Source of the DNA: Pseudomonas moorei
Lineage (GTDB): Bacteria > Pseudomonadota > Gammaproteobacteria > Pseudomonadales > Pseudomonadaceae
Direction of reading: 5' to 3'
DNA length: 64,000 nucleotides
Assembly (NCBI RefSeq): GCF_008801475.1
Contig: NZ_VZPP01000010.1
Location: 124,001-188,000 of the forward strand
The translations under genes and the position numbers were made by a program. Below, in pieces: positions 26,932-34,988 of the stretch. Within the stretch, counting starts at the first letter, position 1; every line of letters begins with the position of its first letter. Below the pieces are notes generated by a model. It was not told the origin of the DNA and did no database searches. It saw only the letters and a program-made list of their open reading frames with translations.

Positions 26932-27025
26932 CCATCGCGAGCAAGCTCCCACACAGGGATTTGGGTGCGCACGACGAGTGTTCACCGCAAGTCAAATGTG
27001 AGAGCGAGCCTGCTCGCGATAGCGG
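26932..27025. repeat. REPIN-like doublet
   Basis: Ends CCATCGCGAGCAAGCTCCCACACAGG and GTGAGAGCGAGCCTGCTCGCGATAGC in inverted orientation. It fills much of the 400-bp gap between kdgD and the regulator; the rest of that gap holds the kdgD promoter and no gene that I can support. Confidence 0.8.
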
Positions 27026-27058
27026 TCGATCAGGCAGACGATCAAGCGGAGTTGAAAA

Positions 27059-27808
27059 CTACCCCCGCTGCGCCTCAGCCTCTTCATGGGCATGACGCAA
27101 CCGTTCACGGCTGTTGGTCAGGTGCAGGCGCATGGCGGCACGGGCCGCATCGGAATCCTGGCGGGCAATCGCATCGTAGATTTCTTCGTGCTCGCGGCTC
27201 AGGCGATTCATGTAGTGCTGCTGGTCGTCATGGGCCAGTCGCGCGGAATTGAGGCGGGTGCGCGGAATGATGCTGGTGCCCAGGTGGGTCATGATATCCG
27301 TGAAGTAGCGGTTGCCGGTCGACAGGGCAATTTGCAGGTGGAACTGGAAGTCCGAGGCCACCGCATCGCCGGCATGGGAGACGCTTTCATTCAAGGCATC
27401 CAGTGCCGCGCGCATCAACGCCAACTGCTCGGGGGTACGGCGCTGTGCTGCCAGCCCGGCGGACTCCACCTCCAGACTGATGCGCAGCTCCAGAATGGCC
27501 AGCACATCACGCAAGGTCACTACTGTCGCCGGATCAATGCGAAAACCGCTCGGGCTCGGGGTATCGAGGACGAAGGTGCCGATACCGTGACGGGTTTCCA
27601 CCTGCCCCGCCGCCTGCAGACGGGAAATCGCCTCGCGCACCACCGTGCGGCTGACGCCATGGGCATCCATGATCGCCGACTCGGTGGGTAACTTGTCACC
27701 ACGCTTGAGGTGACCGTCGCGGATCTGCTCGGACAGCACCGTCACCAGCTCCTGCGCGAGACTGCGGCGCTTGCGAGGGAGGCGTGGTGCGTCGTTCGGG
27801 TTTTCCAT
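27059..27808 (-). CDS. GntR-family regulator, FadR subgroup
   Basis: 249-aa transcription factor: winged helix in the first 75 residues (LAQELV-LSEQI-DG-LKRGDKLPTE, then the recognition helix VSRTVVREAISRLQAAGQV) and a C-terminal all-helical FCD ligand domain with metal-site histidines (DFQFHLQIAL, REHEEIYDAI, HLTNSRER). Upstream of and on the same strand as the galactarate operon, it probably represses that operon and itself. The start at 27808 (MENPNDAPR) is preferred; an ATG at 27817 adds three residues and has GAGAC close by, so it is possible. Confidence 0.9.
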   Translation of the reverse strand: MENPNDAPRLPRKRRSLAQELVTVLSEQIRDGHLKRGDKLPTESAIMDAHGVSRTVVREAISRLQAAGQVETRHGIGTFVLDTPSPSGFRIDPATVVTLRDVLAILELRISLEVESAGLAAQRRTPEQLALMRAALDALNESVSHAGDAVASDFQFHLQIALSTGNRYFTDIMTHLGTSIIPRTRLNSARLAHDDQQHYMNRLSREHEEIYDAIARQDSDAARAAMRLHLTNSRERLRHAHEEAEAQRG

Positions 27809-27845
27809 GGTGAACATCTGTCTCGAAAAATTCGGTTGAAACCGC

Positions 27846-27875
27846 ATCATAGCTCAACGCGGTTGTACGATCACC
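27846..27875 (-). promoter_or_regulatory. regulator gene promoter with operator-like half-site
   Basis: Minus-strand -10 TATGAT (27851-27846). The plus strand of the same region reads GTTGTACGATCACC (27862-27875), which differs at one base from GTTGTACGATGACC in the kdgD operator. Its position over the spacer and -35 region suggests autoregulation. No strong -35 box is seen. Confidence 0.5.
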
Positions 27876-27881
27876 CATCCC

Positions 27882-27915
27882 CCTGCGTAGGAGCGAGCAG
27901 GCTCGCTCCTACAGG
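27882..27915. repeat. collapsed REP palindrome
   Basis: Perfect 12-bp arms GTAGGAGCGAGC / GCTCGCTCCTAC with only AG between. It carries the outer arms of the local REP class but not the CTGCTCGCGAT core or a spacer, as if a REPIN lost its middle by deletion. It may act as a hairpin for the converging or flanking transcripts. Confidence 0.7.
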
Positions 27916-27926
27916 ACGCGTGGTGT

Positions 27927-29654
27927 TTATGCGGTCACTGCCTGGTCCACCAGGTGGCCATTCTCGATACGAATGTGCCGTGGATGGAAACGCTTGAGAC
28001 TGCTGCGATGGCCGACGCTGATGATGCTCAGTCCCGGCAACTCGTCGATCAGGGCCTGATACAGCGACGCTTCATCCTCTTCATCCATCGCCGAGGTCGC
28101 TTCGTCCATGTACAACCATTGCGGCGCATAAATCAGGGCGCGGGCAAAGGCCAGGCGCTGCTGCTCACCGGGCGACAGCAGGCGCTGCCAGTGATTGGCT
28201 TCATCAAGACGAGCGACCAGATGGGGCAGGCGACAAGTTTCCAGTACGTGCACGTAGCGCTCGTTCGGGTAGGTATCGCCGGCCTGTGGATAACTCAGCG
28301 CCTCACGCAACGTGCCAATCGGCAGGTAGGGTTTTTGCGGCAGGAATAGGTAACGCGCGGCCGGCAGGCGAATACTGCCGTGGCCCGCCGGCCACAAATG
28401 CCCCATCGCCCGCAGCAAGGTCGACTTGCCGCTGCCGGAGCGACCGCTGAGCATCACACGCTCGCCCTCCTCCACATTCATCTCGGCATTGGTCAGCAGG
28501 TGGCGACCGTCAGCAAGATCAAGGCCGAGGTTGTGCACCCGCAATGCGTCCCCTTGATTCTGCACGTCGATGGCCGGGACACGCTCTTCGTTGTCGGCCA
28601 TGGCCTGACGGAAGCTCAACAAACGATCACAGGTGGCGCGCCATGAGGCGAGGTCCTGGTACGCACTGATAAACCAGCTGAAACTCTCCTGAACGTTGCC
28701 GAAAGCCGAGCTGATTTGCATCAGTTCACCGAGCTCGATCTTGCCGGAGAAGTAACGCGGCGCCGCAACCATGAACGGAAAGATGATCGCTATCTGGGTG
28801 TAACCGGAAGTGAAGAACGTCAGGCGCTTGGACACCTTCATGATGTCCCAGAAGTTATGCCAGACCATCCCGAAACGACCGCTCAGGCGGCGGTTTTCGT
28901 TGGGTTCGCCGTTGTATAACGCAATGCTTTCGGCATTTTCACGAACCCGGACCATGGAGAAACGCAGGTCGGCTTCGAAGCGTTGTTGTTGGTTGTTCAG
29001 GCCGATCAAACGACGACCGATCAAATGCGTCAGCCAACTGCCGACCGCGGCATACACCAGCACACACCAGAACATGTAGCCGGGAATGGTGAAACCGAGC
29101 ACTTCAATGCTGCCCGATACGCCCCACAGAATGATCGAAAACGACACCAGGCTGACGATGTTACGAATCAGCCCAAGGCCCAGGCTCAGGGTGTTTGAGG
29201 TGAAGTTATTGAGGTCTTCCGATATCCGCTGGTCCGGGTTATCGGTGTAACCGCCCTGCTCCAGCCGATAGTAATTTTTGTCGCCGAGCCAGCGGGCGAA
29301 ATACTTTTCGGTGAGCCAGGCCCGCCAGCGAATGGTCAGCATCTGGGTCAGGTAAAGGCGGTACACCGCACCGATGATCGCCACGGCGGCAATGGCGCAG
29401 AAATACAGAATCAGGGTCCAGAACGACGCCTCATCCTTCTTCTGCAGGGCGTTATAGAAATCCTTGTACCAGGTGTTGAACCACACCGAGATCCCGACGC
29501 TGATCAGCGAGAGTGCAATCACGGCGATCAGCAACGTCCAGGCCTTGCCCTTCTCCTCGCTACGCCAGTAAGGCGTGGTCATCGCCCACACTTTGCGAAA
29601 AAACTGCCCGCGCACCGCATCGTTGACCGCGGAATATTCAGCGTTCTGATTCAT
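27927..29654 (-). CDS. ABC transporter, SbmA/BacA-like membrane domain fused to ATPase (YddA-like)
   Basis: 575-aa half transporter: SbmA/BacA-like transmembrane domain (residues about 1-350, about six helices, with YYRLEQGGYTDNPDQRISEDL) and a C-terminal ATPase with Walker A GRSGSGKST, signature LSPGEQQRLAFARAL and Walker B WLYMDEATSA. It belongs to the ABCD/YddA branch, whose substrates are mostly unknown; SbmA relatives import peptide antibiotics and vitamin B12. It forms a single-gene unit between the FadR-type regulator and roxR. A long perfect palindrome lies 31-58 bp upstream of its ATG. Confidence 0.88.
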   Translation of the reverse strand: MNQNAEYSAVNDAVRGQFFRKVWAMTTPYWRSEEKGKAWTLLIAVIALSLISVGISVWFNTWYKDFYNALQKKDEASFWTLILYFCAIAAVAIIGAVYRLYLTQMLTIRWRAWLTEKYFARWLGDKNYYRLEQGGYTDNPDQRISEDLNNFTSNTLSLGLGLIRNIVSLVSFSIILWGVSGSIEVLGFTIPGYMFWCVLVYAAVGSWLTHLIGRRLIGLNNQQQRFEADLRFSMVRVRENAESIALYNGEPNENRRLSGRFGMVWHNFWDIMKVSKRLTFFTSGYTQIAIIFPFMVAAPRYFSGKIELGELMQISSAFGNVQESFSWFISAYQDLASWRATCDRLLSFRQAMADNEERVPAIDVQNQGDALRVHNLGLDLADGRHLLTNAEMNVEEGERVMLSGRSGSGKSTLLRAMGHLWPAGHGSIRLPAARYLFLPQKPYLPIGTLREALSYPQAGDTYPNERYVHVLETCRLPHLVARLDEANHWQRLLSPGEQQRLAFARALIYAPQWLYMDEATSAMDEEDEASLYQALIDELPGLSIISVGHRSSLKRFHPRHIRIENGHLVDQAVTA

Positions 29655-29684
29655 GGAAAAGGCTCGATAAAGAAAAGAACATGC

Positions 29685-29712
29685 TCGAACCGATCATAGA
29701 TGATCGGTTCGA
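29685..29712. repeat. perfect 13-bp inverted repeat between roxR and the ABC transporter
   Basis: Arms TCGAACCGATCAT / ATGATCGGTTCGA around AG. It lies 40-67 bp after the roxR stop and 31-58 bp before the transporter ATG. It could end the roxSR transcript (a T-rich stretch follows on the minus strand after a few bases) or serve as an operator for the transporter. It has no resemblance to the REP classes here. Confidence 0.6.
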
Positions 29713-29751
29713 TTTGTCGCGAGGAGCGGCCGGCATTCGTTCAGCACAGGT

Positions 29752-30312
29752 TCAGCGACGAACGGGGCGCTTCTGCAATTTGCGCTGCAACGTGCGACGG
29801 TGCATGCCAAGGGCGCGGGCCGTGGCGGAAATGTTGCCTTCGTGTTCGGTCAACACGCGCTGGATGTGCTCCCATTGCAGACGGTCGACCGACATCGGGT
29901 TCTCCGGCACCAGGCTGTCGAGGTCGGCGTGTTCGGACAGCAGCGCCGCCAATACGTCATCGGCATCCGCCGGTTTGCACAGGTAGTTGCAGGCGCCGCG
30001 CTTGATCGCCTCGACGGCGGTGGCGATGCTCGAGTAACCGGTGAGGATCACCACGCGCATTTCCGGGTCCATTTCCAGCAACTTGGGCAACAGCACCAGG
30101 CCCGAGTCACCGTCCATTTTCAGGTCCAGAGCGGCGTAATCCGGCAGATCGGCCTGGGCCATCGCGAGGCCTTCTTCGGCGGAACCGGCGGTGCTGACGC
30201 GAAAACCACGGCGAGCCATGGCGCGGGCCATGACGCGGGTAAATGTTGCATCGTCATCGACCAGCAGCAAATGCGGCAGCTCTTCGCCTTCGACTTGGAT
30301 TTCGTCACTCAT
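29752..30312 (-). CDS. roxR: redox response regulator RoxR (RegA/PrrA/ActR family)
   Basis: 186-aa response regulator: receiver domain with acidic pocket DDD at residues 19-21, phosphorylated Asp63 (ALDLKMDGDSG), Thr91 and Lys113, then a Fis-type helix-turn-helix at the C terminus (GNISATARALGMHRRTLQRKL). RegA-type regulators control respiratory oxidases and redox genes; in pseudomonads RoxR affects the cyanide-insensitive oxidase and other terminal oxidases. The start ATG at 30312 has GGAG nearby and overlaps the end of roxS by 8 nt, implying coupled translation. Confidence 0.93.
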   Translation of the reverse strand: MSDEIQVEGEELPHLLLVDDDATFTRVMARAMARRGFRVSTAGSAEEGLAMAQADLPDYAALDLKMDGDSGLVLLPKLLEMDPEMRVVILTGYSSIATAVEAIKRGACNYLCKPADADDVLAALLSEHADLDSLVPENPMSVDRLQWEHIQRVLTEHEGNISATARALGMHRRTLQRKLQKRPVRR

Positions 30313-31567
30313 GTTGGTCTCCTCGGGCGACACGGGGCAGGCGCAGCTCGGTGAGCGTGCCGCCTTCCTCATGACTGTAGAGTTTCACTGAGCCGCCCGC
30401 GCGTGTCACGCTGGCCTTGCTCAAAAACAGGCCCAGGCCGAAGCCTTTGCCCTTGGTGGTAAAAAACGGCTTGCCGATCTGCTCGGCAATGGCCAGCGGC
30501 ACCCCGGCGCCGTGGTCGCGGATGCTGATCGTCAGGTTTTCCGCATCCCAGTCCAGCGTCACTTGCAGGCCTTCGGGGCAGGCATCCGCTGCATTGTTGA
30601 GCAAATTCAGCAGGGCTTGGGTCAGGTCCGGGGGGGGCGCCATGCGCGGCACTTCGCCCTGACCCAGGCGCTGGAAGCGATAGCTGGCCTCGGGACGCAT
30701 CAGATGCCAGCGATTGAGCGCCTCGTCGAGCCAGTCGGTCACGTCCTGCATTTCCACCGCCAGGCGGCGATTGGCTTCCGCCGCCCGAACAAGCTGCTGC
30801 AAGGTTTCCTTGCACAGCTTGACCTGATCCTGCAACACGCTGAGGTCGTCCTGCAACATCGGGTCGTGGTGGTCTTGACGCATCTCCTTGAGCAACACGC
30901 TCATGGTCGCCAGTGGGGTGCCCAGTTCATGGGCGGCACCGGCCGCCTGGGTGGCCACGGCCAGCAATTGCTGATCGCGCAGCCCTTCTTCCCGGCGAAT
31001 GGCGCGCAGTTCTTCCTGGCGACGCAATTCTTCGGCCATGCGCGCGGCGAAGAAAGTGATCACCGCCGCGGCAAGGGCAAAACTCAGCCACATCCCGTAC
31101 ACCTGCAGGTTTTCCCGAGCGATCGGGAAGGTTTGCAATGGATAAAAGCGCGCCAGCAACAGGGTGTACATGGTCAACGCGATACCGGACAGGATCACCG
31201 AATAACGCCACGGCAAGGTCACCGCCGCGATGGTCAGTGGCACCAGGTAATAGGACACGAACGGGTTGGTCGAGCCACCCGAGAAGTACAGCAAGGCACT
31301 GTGGATAAACAGGTCGCAGGCCAGTTGCACGGCGTATTCGAGCTCTGTCACCGGCCATGAGGTACGCAGGCGAATCGCCGTGAACGTACACAGCAACATT
31401 GAGCAACCGAGGGTCGCCGCCAGCTGGAACCAGGGCAGCGGCAGCAATTGAAGCCAGTAGGCCAGGCCCACCGAGCCGGCTTGGGCGGCCAGCACCAAAG
31501 TGCGGATGAACGTCAGCCGCCAGAGATTCTGGCGAGTTGCGGAGGTGATTTGAACGGGGGCGAGCAT
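30305..31567 (-). CDS. roxS: redox sensor histidine kinase RoxS (RegB/PrrB family)
   Basis: 420-aa membrane kinase with about six N-terminal helices. The RegB quinone-site heptapeptide GGSTNPF is at residues 97-103 and the H-box AAHELGTPLATM carries His213. N, G1 and G2 boxes follow (NLLNNAADA, DHGAGVP, GKGFGLGLFLSK). Cys252 in KLCKETL may correspond to the redox-active cysteine of RegB; that match is by eye. The start at 31567 has AGGAG five bases upstream. It forms an operon with roxR. Confidence 0.94.
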   Translation of the reverse strand: MLAPVQITSATRQNLWRLTFIRTLVLAAQAGSVGLAYWLQLLPLPWFQLAATLGCSMLLCTFTAIRLRTSWPVTELEYAVQLACDLFIHSALLYFSGGSTNPFVSYYLVPLTIAAVTLPWRYSVILSGIALTMYTLLLARFYPLQTFPIARENLQVYGMWLSFALAAAVITFFAARMAEELRRQEELRAIRREEGLRDQQLLAVATQAAGAAHELGTPLATMSVLLKEMRQDHHDPMLQDDLSVLQDQVKLCKETLQQLVRAAEANRRLAVEMQDVTDWLDEALNRWHLMRPEASYRFQRLGQGEVPRMAPPPDLTQALLNLLNNAADACPEGLQVTLDWDAENLTISIRDHGAGVPLAIAEQIGKPFFTTKGKGFGLGLFLSKASVTRAGGSVKLYSHEEGGTLTELRLPRVARGDQHE

Positions 31568-31656
31568 GAGCTCTCCTGATGAGCGCTCCAGGCGGATCGC
31601 AGGGAGTATAACCAAGCACGGGGGCTGACAGGCAAAAGTGCGGCAAACGGCCACAT

Positions 31657-31755
31657 GCAGGAGCGAGCCTGCTCGCGATGGTCGTCAACGATGACGCTGG
31701 AAACCTAGCCCCCCTCGGTGCTCTCAGGTTCATCGCGAGCAGGCTCGCTTACAGG
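31657..31755. repeat. REPIN
   Basis: Inverted REP ends (CAGGAGCGAGCCTGCTCGCGATGG and CATCGCGAGCAGGCTCGCTTACAGG) with the spacer start GTCGTCAACGATGACGC common to other REPINs here. It occupies the middle of the 303-bp gap between divergent roxS and the SIMPL gene; the rest of the gap must hold both promoters, but I see no convincing boxes. Confidence 0.85.
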
Positions 31756-31870
31756 GGGCATGTGTATCTGTATAGAAGTTGTAACTGTGCGAACCGGATC
31801 GTAGCGGCTAGAGTCTGATGGTTTCACGCAGGCCCGGAACACACCCCTGCGCATCACCCAAGGAGCTTTC

Positions 31871-32587
31871 ATGCACACATTCCGCCGCAGCGCCGCCCTT
31901 CTCGCCCTGAGCATTGGCACGATCGCCAGCCTCCCGGCCCTGGCGGCCGACGAGCTTCATTACAACCAGATTTCCCTGCGCGCCGAAGTCAGTCAGGAAG
32001 TGGCTCGCGACCTGATGATCGTGACGCTCTACACCGAAGAACAAAACAGCGACCCGGCTAAACTAGCCGCCGACGTCAGCACCACCATGAACAAGGCGCT
32101 GGCCCAGGCCAAGCAGGTTAAAGACATTACCCTGCGCCAGGGCAGCCGCAACAGCTACCCGATCTATGACACCAAGGGTCAAAAAATCACTGGGTGGCGT
32201 GAACGCGCCGAACTGCGCCTGGAAAGCTCGGACTTCGCCGCACTGTCGAAACTCACCGGCGAACTGCTCACCGACTTGAAGATGGGCGGCATGGACTTCG
32301 CCATCGCCACGCCAACCCGCAAGGCCAGTGAAGACGCCCTGCTCAAGGAAGCCGTGACTGCGTTCAAGGCCCGCGCCCAATTAGCCACCGATGCGCTGGG
32401 AGGCAAAGACTACAAAATCGTCAACCTGAACCTCAACAGCAACGGCTACCCGCAACCTTATATGCGCGCACCGATGATGATGAAAGCGGCAGCCATGGAT
32501 GCGGCGTCGGTGACGCCGGATGTCGAAGCCGGAACCAGCCAGGTCAGCATGACCGCCGATGGCTCGATTGAAGTGCTGATGCCTTGA
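31871..32587 (+). CDS. periplasmic SIMPL-domain protein (DUF541)
   Basis: 238-aa exported protein with a clear signal peptide (cut after PALAA, about residue 26) and one SIMPL/DUF541 domain: NQISLRAEVSQEVARDLMIVTLYTEEQ and the later KITGWRERAELRLES stretch are typical. BP26 of Brucella and YggE of E. coli belong to this family; YggE is linked to oxidative-stress tolerance, but no reaction is known. AAGGAG precedes the ATG. It stands alone between roxSR (divergent) and the peptide-uptake locus and ends at a strong terminator. Confidence 0.88.
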   Translation: MHTFRRSAALLALSIGTIASLPALAADELHYNQISLRAEVSQEVARDLMIVTLYTEEQNSDPAKLAADVSTTMNKALAQAKQVKDITLRQGSRNSYPIYDTKGQKITGWRERAELRLESSDFAALSKLTGELLTDLKMGGMDFAIATPTRKASEDALLKEAVTAFKARAQLATDALGGKDYKIVNLNLNSNGYPQPYMRAPMMMKAAAMDAASVTPDVEAGTSQVSMTADGSIEVLMP

Positions 32588-32604
32588 TTCGATAAACGGC
32601 ACGC

Positions 32605-32640
32605 AAAACGGCGACCACTTCGGTGATCGCCGTTTTTTTT
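32605..32640 (+). terminator. intrinsic terminator after the SIMPL gene
   Basis: AAAACGGCGA-CCAC, loop TTC, GGTG-A-TCGCCG, then eight T. Begins 17 bases after the stop codon. Confidence 0.9.
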
Positions 32641-33058
32641 CGGACAGCTTTTATAAGTGAGCTATAAATGAATAGGCAAACAGCGCGAAATCGCTGGTTG
32701 CACCGAGGTACAACTCAAGATCATCCGCTAACGTTGGAGCAACAATAACCAGTCGCACTTGGGCCATACCCACCTCAGGTCCGGGGTATATATAAGTAAC
32801 ACCCGCCCCAACCGGGAGCATTCATAGATTTAAAATGCACCGAAAAAGGGCACGGCTTGTAAGGTAAAAATACTGCGCAAACGGTCAAATGCGTCAAAAT
32901 TTATACCAATGCGACATTAAGGTACGTTCGTGCCACTGTTTAACGCCTGTAGTCGCTCTGGATCTTGCATTGGGTATGGCCCCTGCATAAGTATCCGCAG
33001 GCACGACTCACGAGGTCGTCCTCAAAATCAAAAAATGACAACAAATCATGAGGCCACC
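32641..33058 (+). other. long leader/promoter region of the first dppA-like gene
   Basis: About 420 bp, more AT-rich than the flanking genes. It includes a TTTATA-N7-TATAAA inverted repeat near 32650-32668 and a TATATATAAG stretch near 32808, but no convincing -35/-10 pair. A GTG frame opens at 32930 in frame with the gene but has no ribosome site. Nothing else recognised. Confidence 0.5.
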
Positions 33059-34684
33059 ATGCTTAAACACGCGGTCATTCCGTTTCTATTAGGTGCCGGC
33101 TTACTAGCTGCCGCACCTTTCGCCCAAGCTGCGACTAACCTGGTGTTCTGCTCCGAAGGGAGCCCGGCCGGTTTCGATCCGGGTCAATACACCACCGGAA
33201 CCGACTTCGACGCCTCTGCAGAAACCATGTTTAACCGTCTGACCCAGTTCGAGCGCGGCGGCACCGCCGTAGTTCCTGGGCTAGCGACCAAGTGGGATGT
33301 CTCCGAAGACGGCCTGACTTACACCTTCCACCTGCGTGAAGGTGTCAAGTTCCATACAACCCCGTACTTCAAGCCGACTCGTGAGTTCAACGCCGACGAC
33401 GTGCTGTTCACCTTTAATCGCATGATTAACAAGGATGACCCGTTCCGCAAAGCGTACCCGACCGAATTCCCGTACTTCACCGACATGGGGATGGATACCA
33501 ACATCACCAAGATCGATAAAGTCGACGACCACACCGTCAAGTTCACCCTCAAAGACGTCGATGCCGCGTTCATCCAGAACATGGCCATGAGCTTCGCCTC
33601 GATCCAGTCCGCCGAGTACGCTGCCCAGCTGCTCAAGGAAGGCAAGGCCGCCGACATCAACCAGAAGCCGGTCGGCACTGGTCCGTTCGTGTTCAAGAGC
33701 TACCAGAAAGACTCCAACATCCGCTACACCGGGAACAAGGACTACTGGAAGCCTGAAGACGTCAAGATCGACAACCTGATCTTCGCCATCACCACCGACC
33801 CGTCGGTACGCATTCAGAAGCTGAAGAAGAACGAGTGCCAGGTCACGCTGTTCCCGCGTCCGGCCGACCTGAAGGCGCTGCGCGAAGACAAGACCCTGAA
33901 GCTGCCTGACCAGGCGGGTTTCAACCTGGGTTACATCGCGTACAACGTCATGGACAAGATCAAGGGCAGTGATCAGCCAAACCCGCTGGCTCAACTGAAA
34001 GTGCGTCAAGCACTGGACATGGCGGTCAACAAGCAACAGATCATCGACTCCGTGTACCAGGGTGCCGGTCAATTGGCCGTCAACGCCATGCCGCCAACCC
34101 AGTGGTCCTACGACACCACCATCAAGGACGCACCGTACAATCCTGAGAAAGCCAAAGAGCTGCTCAAGGAAGCGGGCGTCAAAGAGGGCACCGAAATCGT
34201 GCTCTGGGCGATGCCGGTACAGCGTCCATACAACCCGAACGCCAAACTGATGGCAGAAATGCTGCAGTCCGACTGGTCCAAGATCGGCCTCAAGGTCAAG
34301 ATCCAGAGCTACGAGTGGGGCGAGTACATCAAGCGCTCCAAAGGTGGCGAGAACCAGGCAATGCTGATTGGCTGGAGCGGTGACAATGGTGATCCGGACA
34401 ACTGGCTGAACGTGCTGTTCGGTTGCGACTCGCTGGAAGGCAACAACTTCTCCAAGTGGTGCTACAAGCCGTTTGACGACATCGTCAAGCAAGCCAAGCG
34501 CACCTCGGATCAGGCCAAGCGCACCGAACTGTACAAACAGGCGCAACACATCCTCAAAGATCAGACTCCAATGACACCTATCGCTCACTCGACGGTGTTC
34601 CAACCCATGCGCGCCGAAGTGCAGGACTTCAAGATCAGCCCGTTTGGCTTGAACTCCTTCTACGGTGTCAGCGTCAGCAAATAA
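33059..34684 (+). CDS. dipeptide ABC transporter binding protein, DppA-like (copy 1)
   Basis: 541-aa periplasmic binding protein of the DppA/OppA (SBP_bac_5) family. The signal peptide ends around FAQAATN (residue about 25). The mature start NLVFCSEGSPAGFDPGQYTTG and the WDVSEDGLTYTFHLREGVKFHTT block are DppA hallmarks; the two cysteines CSEG and NECQ fit the disulfide-containing DppA type. GAGG precedes the ATG at 33059. It is nearly a twin of the next gene. In P. aeruginosa the matching locus encodes several DppA paralogues with different peptide preference, which is the likely situation here. Confidence 0.93.
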   Translation: MLKHAVIPFLLGAGLLAAAPFAQAATNLVFCSEGSPAGFDPGQYTTGTDFDASAETMFNRLTQFERGGTAVVPGLATKWDVSEDGLTYTFHLREGVKFHTTPYFKPTREFNADDVLFTFNRMINKDDPFRKAYPTEFPYFTDMGMDTNITKIDKVDDHTVKFTLKDVDAAFIQNMAMSFASIQSAEYAAQLLKEGKAADINQKPVGTGPFVFKSYQKDSNIRYTGNKDYWKPEDVKIDNLIFAITTDPSVRIQKLKKNECQVTLFPRPADLKALREDKTLKLPDQAGFNLGYIAYNVMDKIKGSDQPNPLAQLKVRQALDMAVNKQQIIDSVYQGAGQLAVNAMPPTQWSYDTTIKDAPYNPEKAKELLKEAGVKEGTEIVLWAMPVQRPYNPNAKLMAEMLQSDWSKIGLKVKIQSYEWGEYIKRSKGGENQAMLIGWSGDNGDPDNWLNVLFGCDSLEGNNFSKWCYKPFDDIVKQAKRTSDQAKRTELYKQAQHILKDQTPMTPIAHSTVFQPMRAEVQDFKISPFGLNSFYGVSVSK

Positions 34685-34690
34685 GGTTCG

Positions 34691-34728
34691 GCGATGGCGA
34701 CGTTTTTGACGTCGCCATCGCTTTATCT
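34691..34728 (+). terminator. strong hairpin between dppA-like copies 1 and 2
   Basis: 12-bp perfect stem GCGATGGCGACG / CGTCGCCATCGC, loop TTTTTGA, followed by TTTATCTT. Starts six bases after the stop. The T-run is interrupted, so it may terminate partly or protect the upstream mRNA end and lower downstream expression. Confidence 0.65.
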
Positions 34729-34988
34729 TCCGAGAAAGCAGGAATCTGCCTACATCCAAATCGTCTGCTAACTACAGCAGTCCGTTAGGACGCGTCGTCT
34801 TTTCCTACGAGTCTTTCAGGCTCTACGCATTTACTGCCAGACCCACGGCCCATACCGTCGGGATCTGACCAGTTCATGCGTGGGCCATCGGTTTTCGGCT
34901 GCACGTCATGGCTTGAAATCAGTGACGCCTCCACGTCCCCGGACGGGACGAAGGCTCATTGTCAAAACACTGAACGAGAGGGAGCGTT
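34729..34988 (+). other. intergenic leader before dppA-like copy 2
   Basis: About 260 bp with no gene. It contains CCCACGGCCCATAC...GTGGGCCAT (34849-34890), which can fold into a loose hairpin. No clear promoter was identified, although the gap length and preceding terminator suggest one. Confidence 0.35.

Noticed and set aside
21128..27808. Genomic island inserted between gatB and roxSR
   Set aside because: The block differs from the P. aeruginosa order as I remember it, but base composition and codon use look like the rest, and no integrase, tRNA end or direct repeat was seen; ordinary species variation is enough.
32641..33058. Sigma-54 promoter in the leader of the first dppA-like gene
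   Set aside because: Searched for TGGCAC-N5-TTGC; the partial matches near 32850 (GGGCACGGCTTG) and 32977 fail at the -12 element or spacing.
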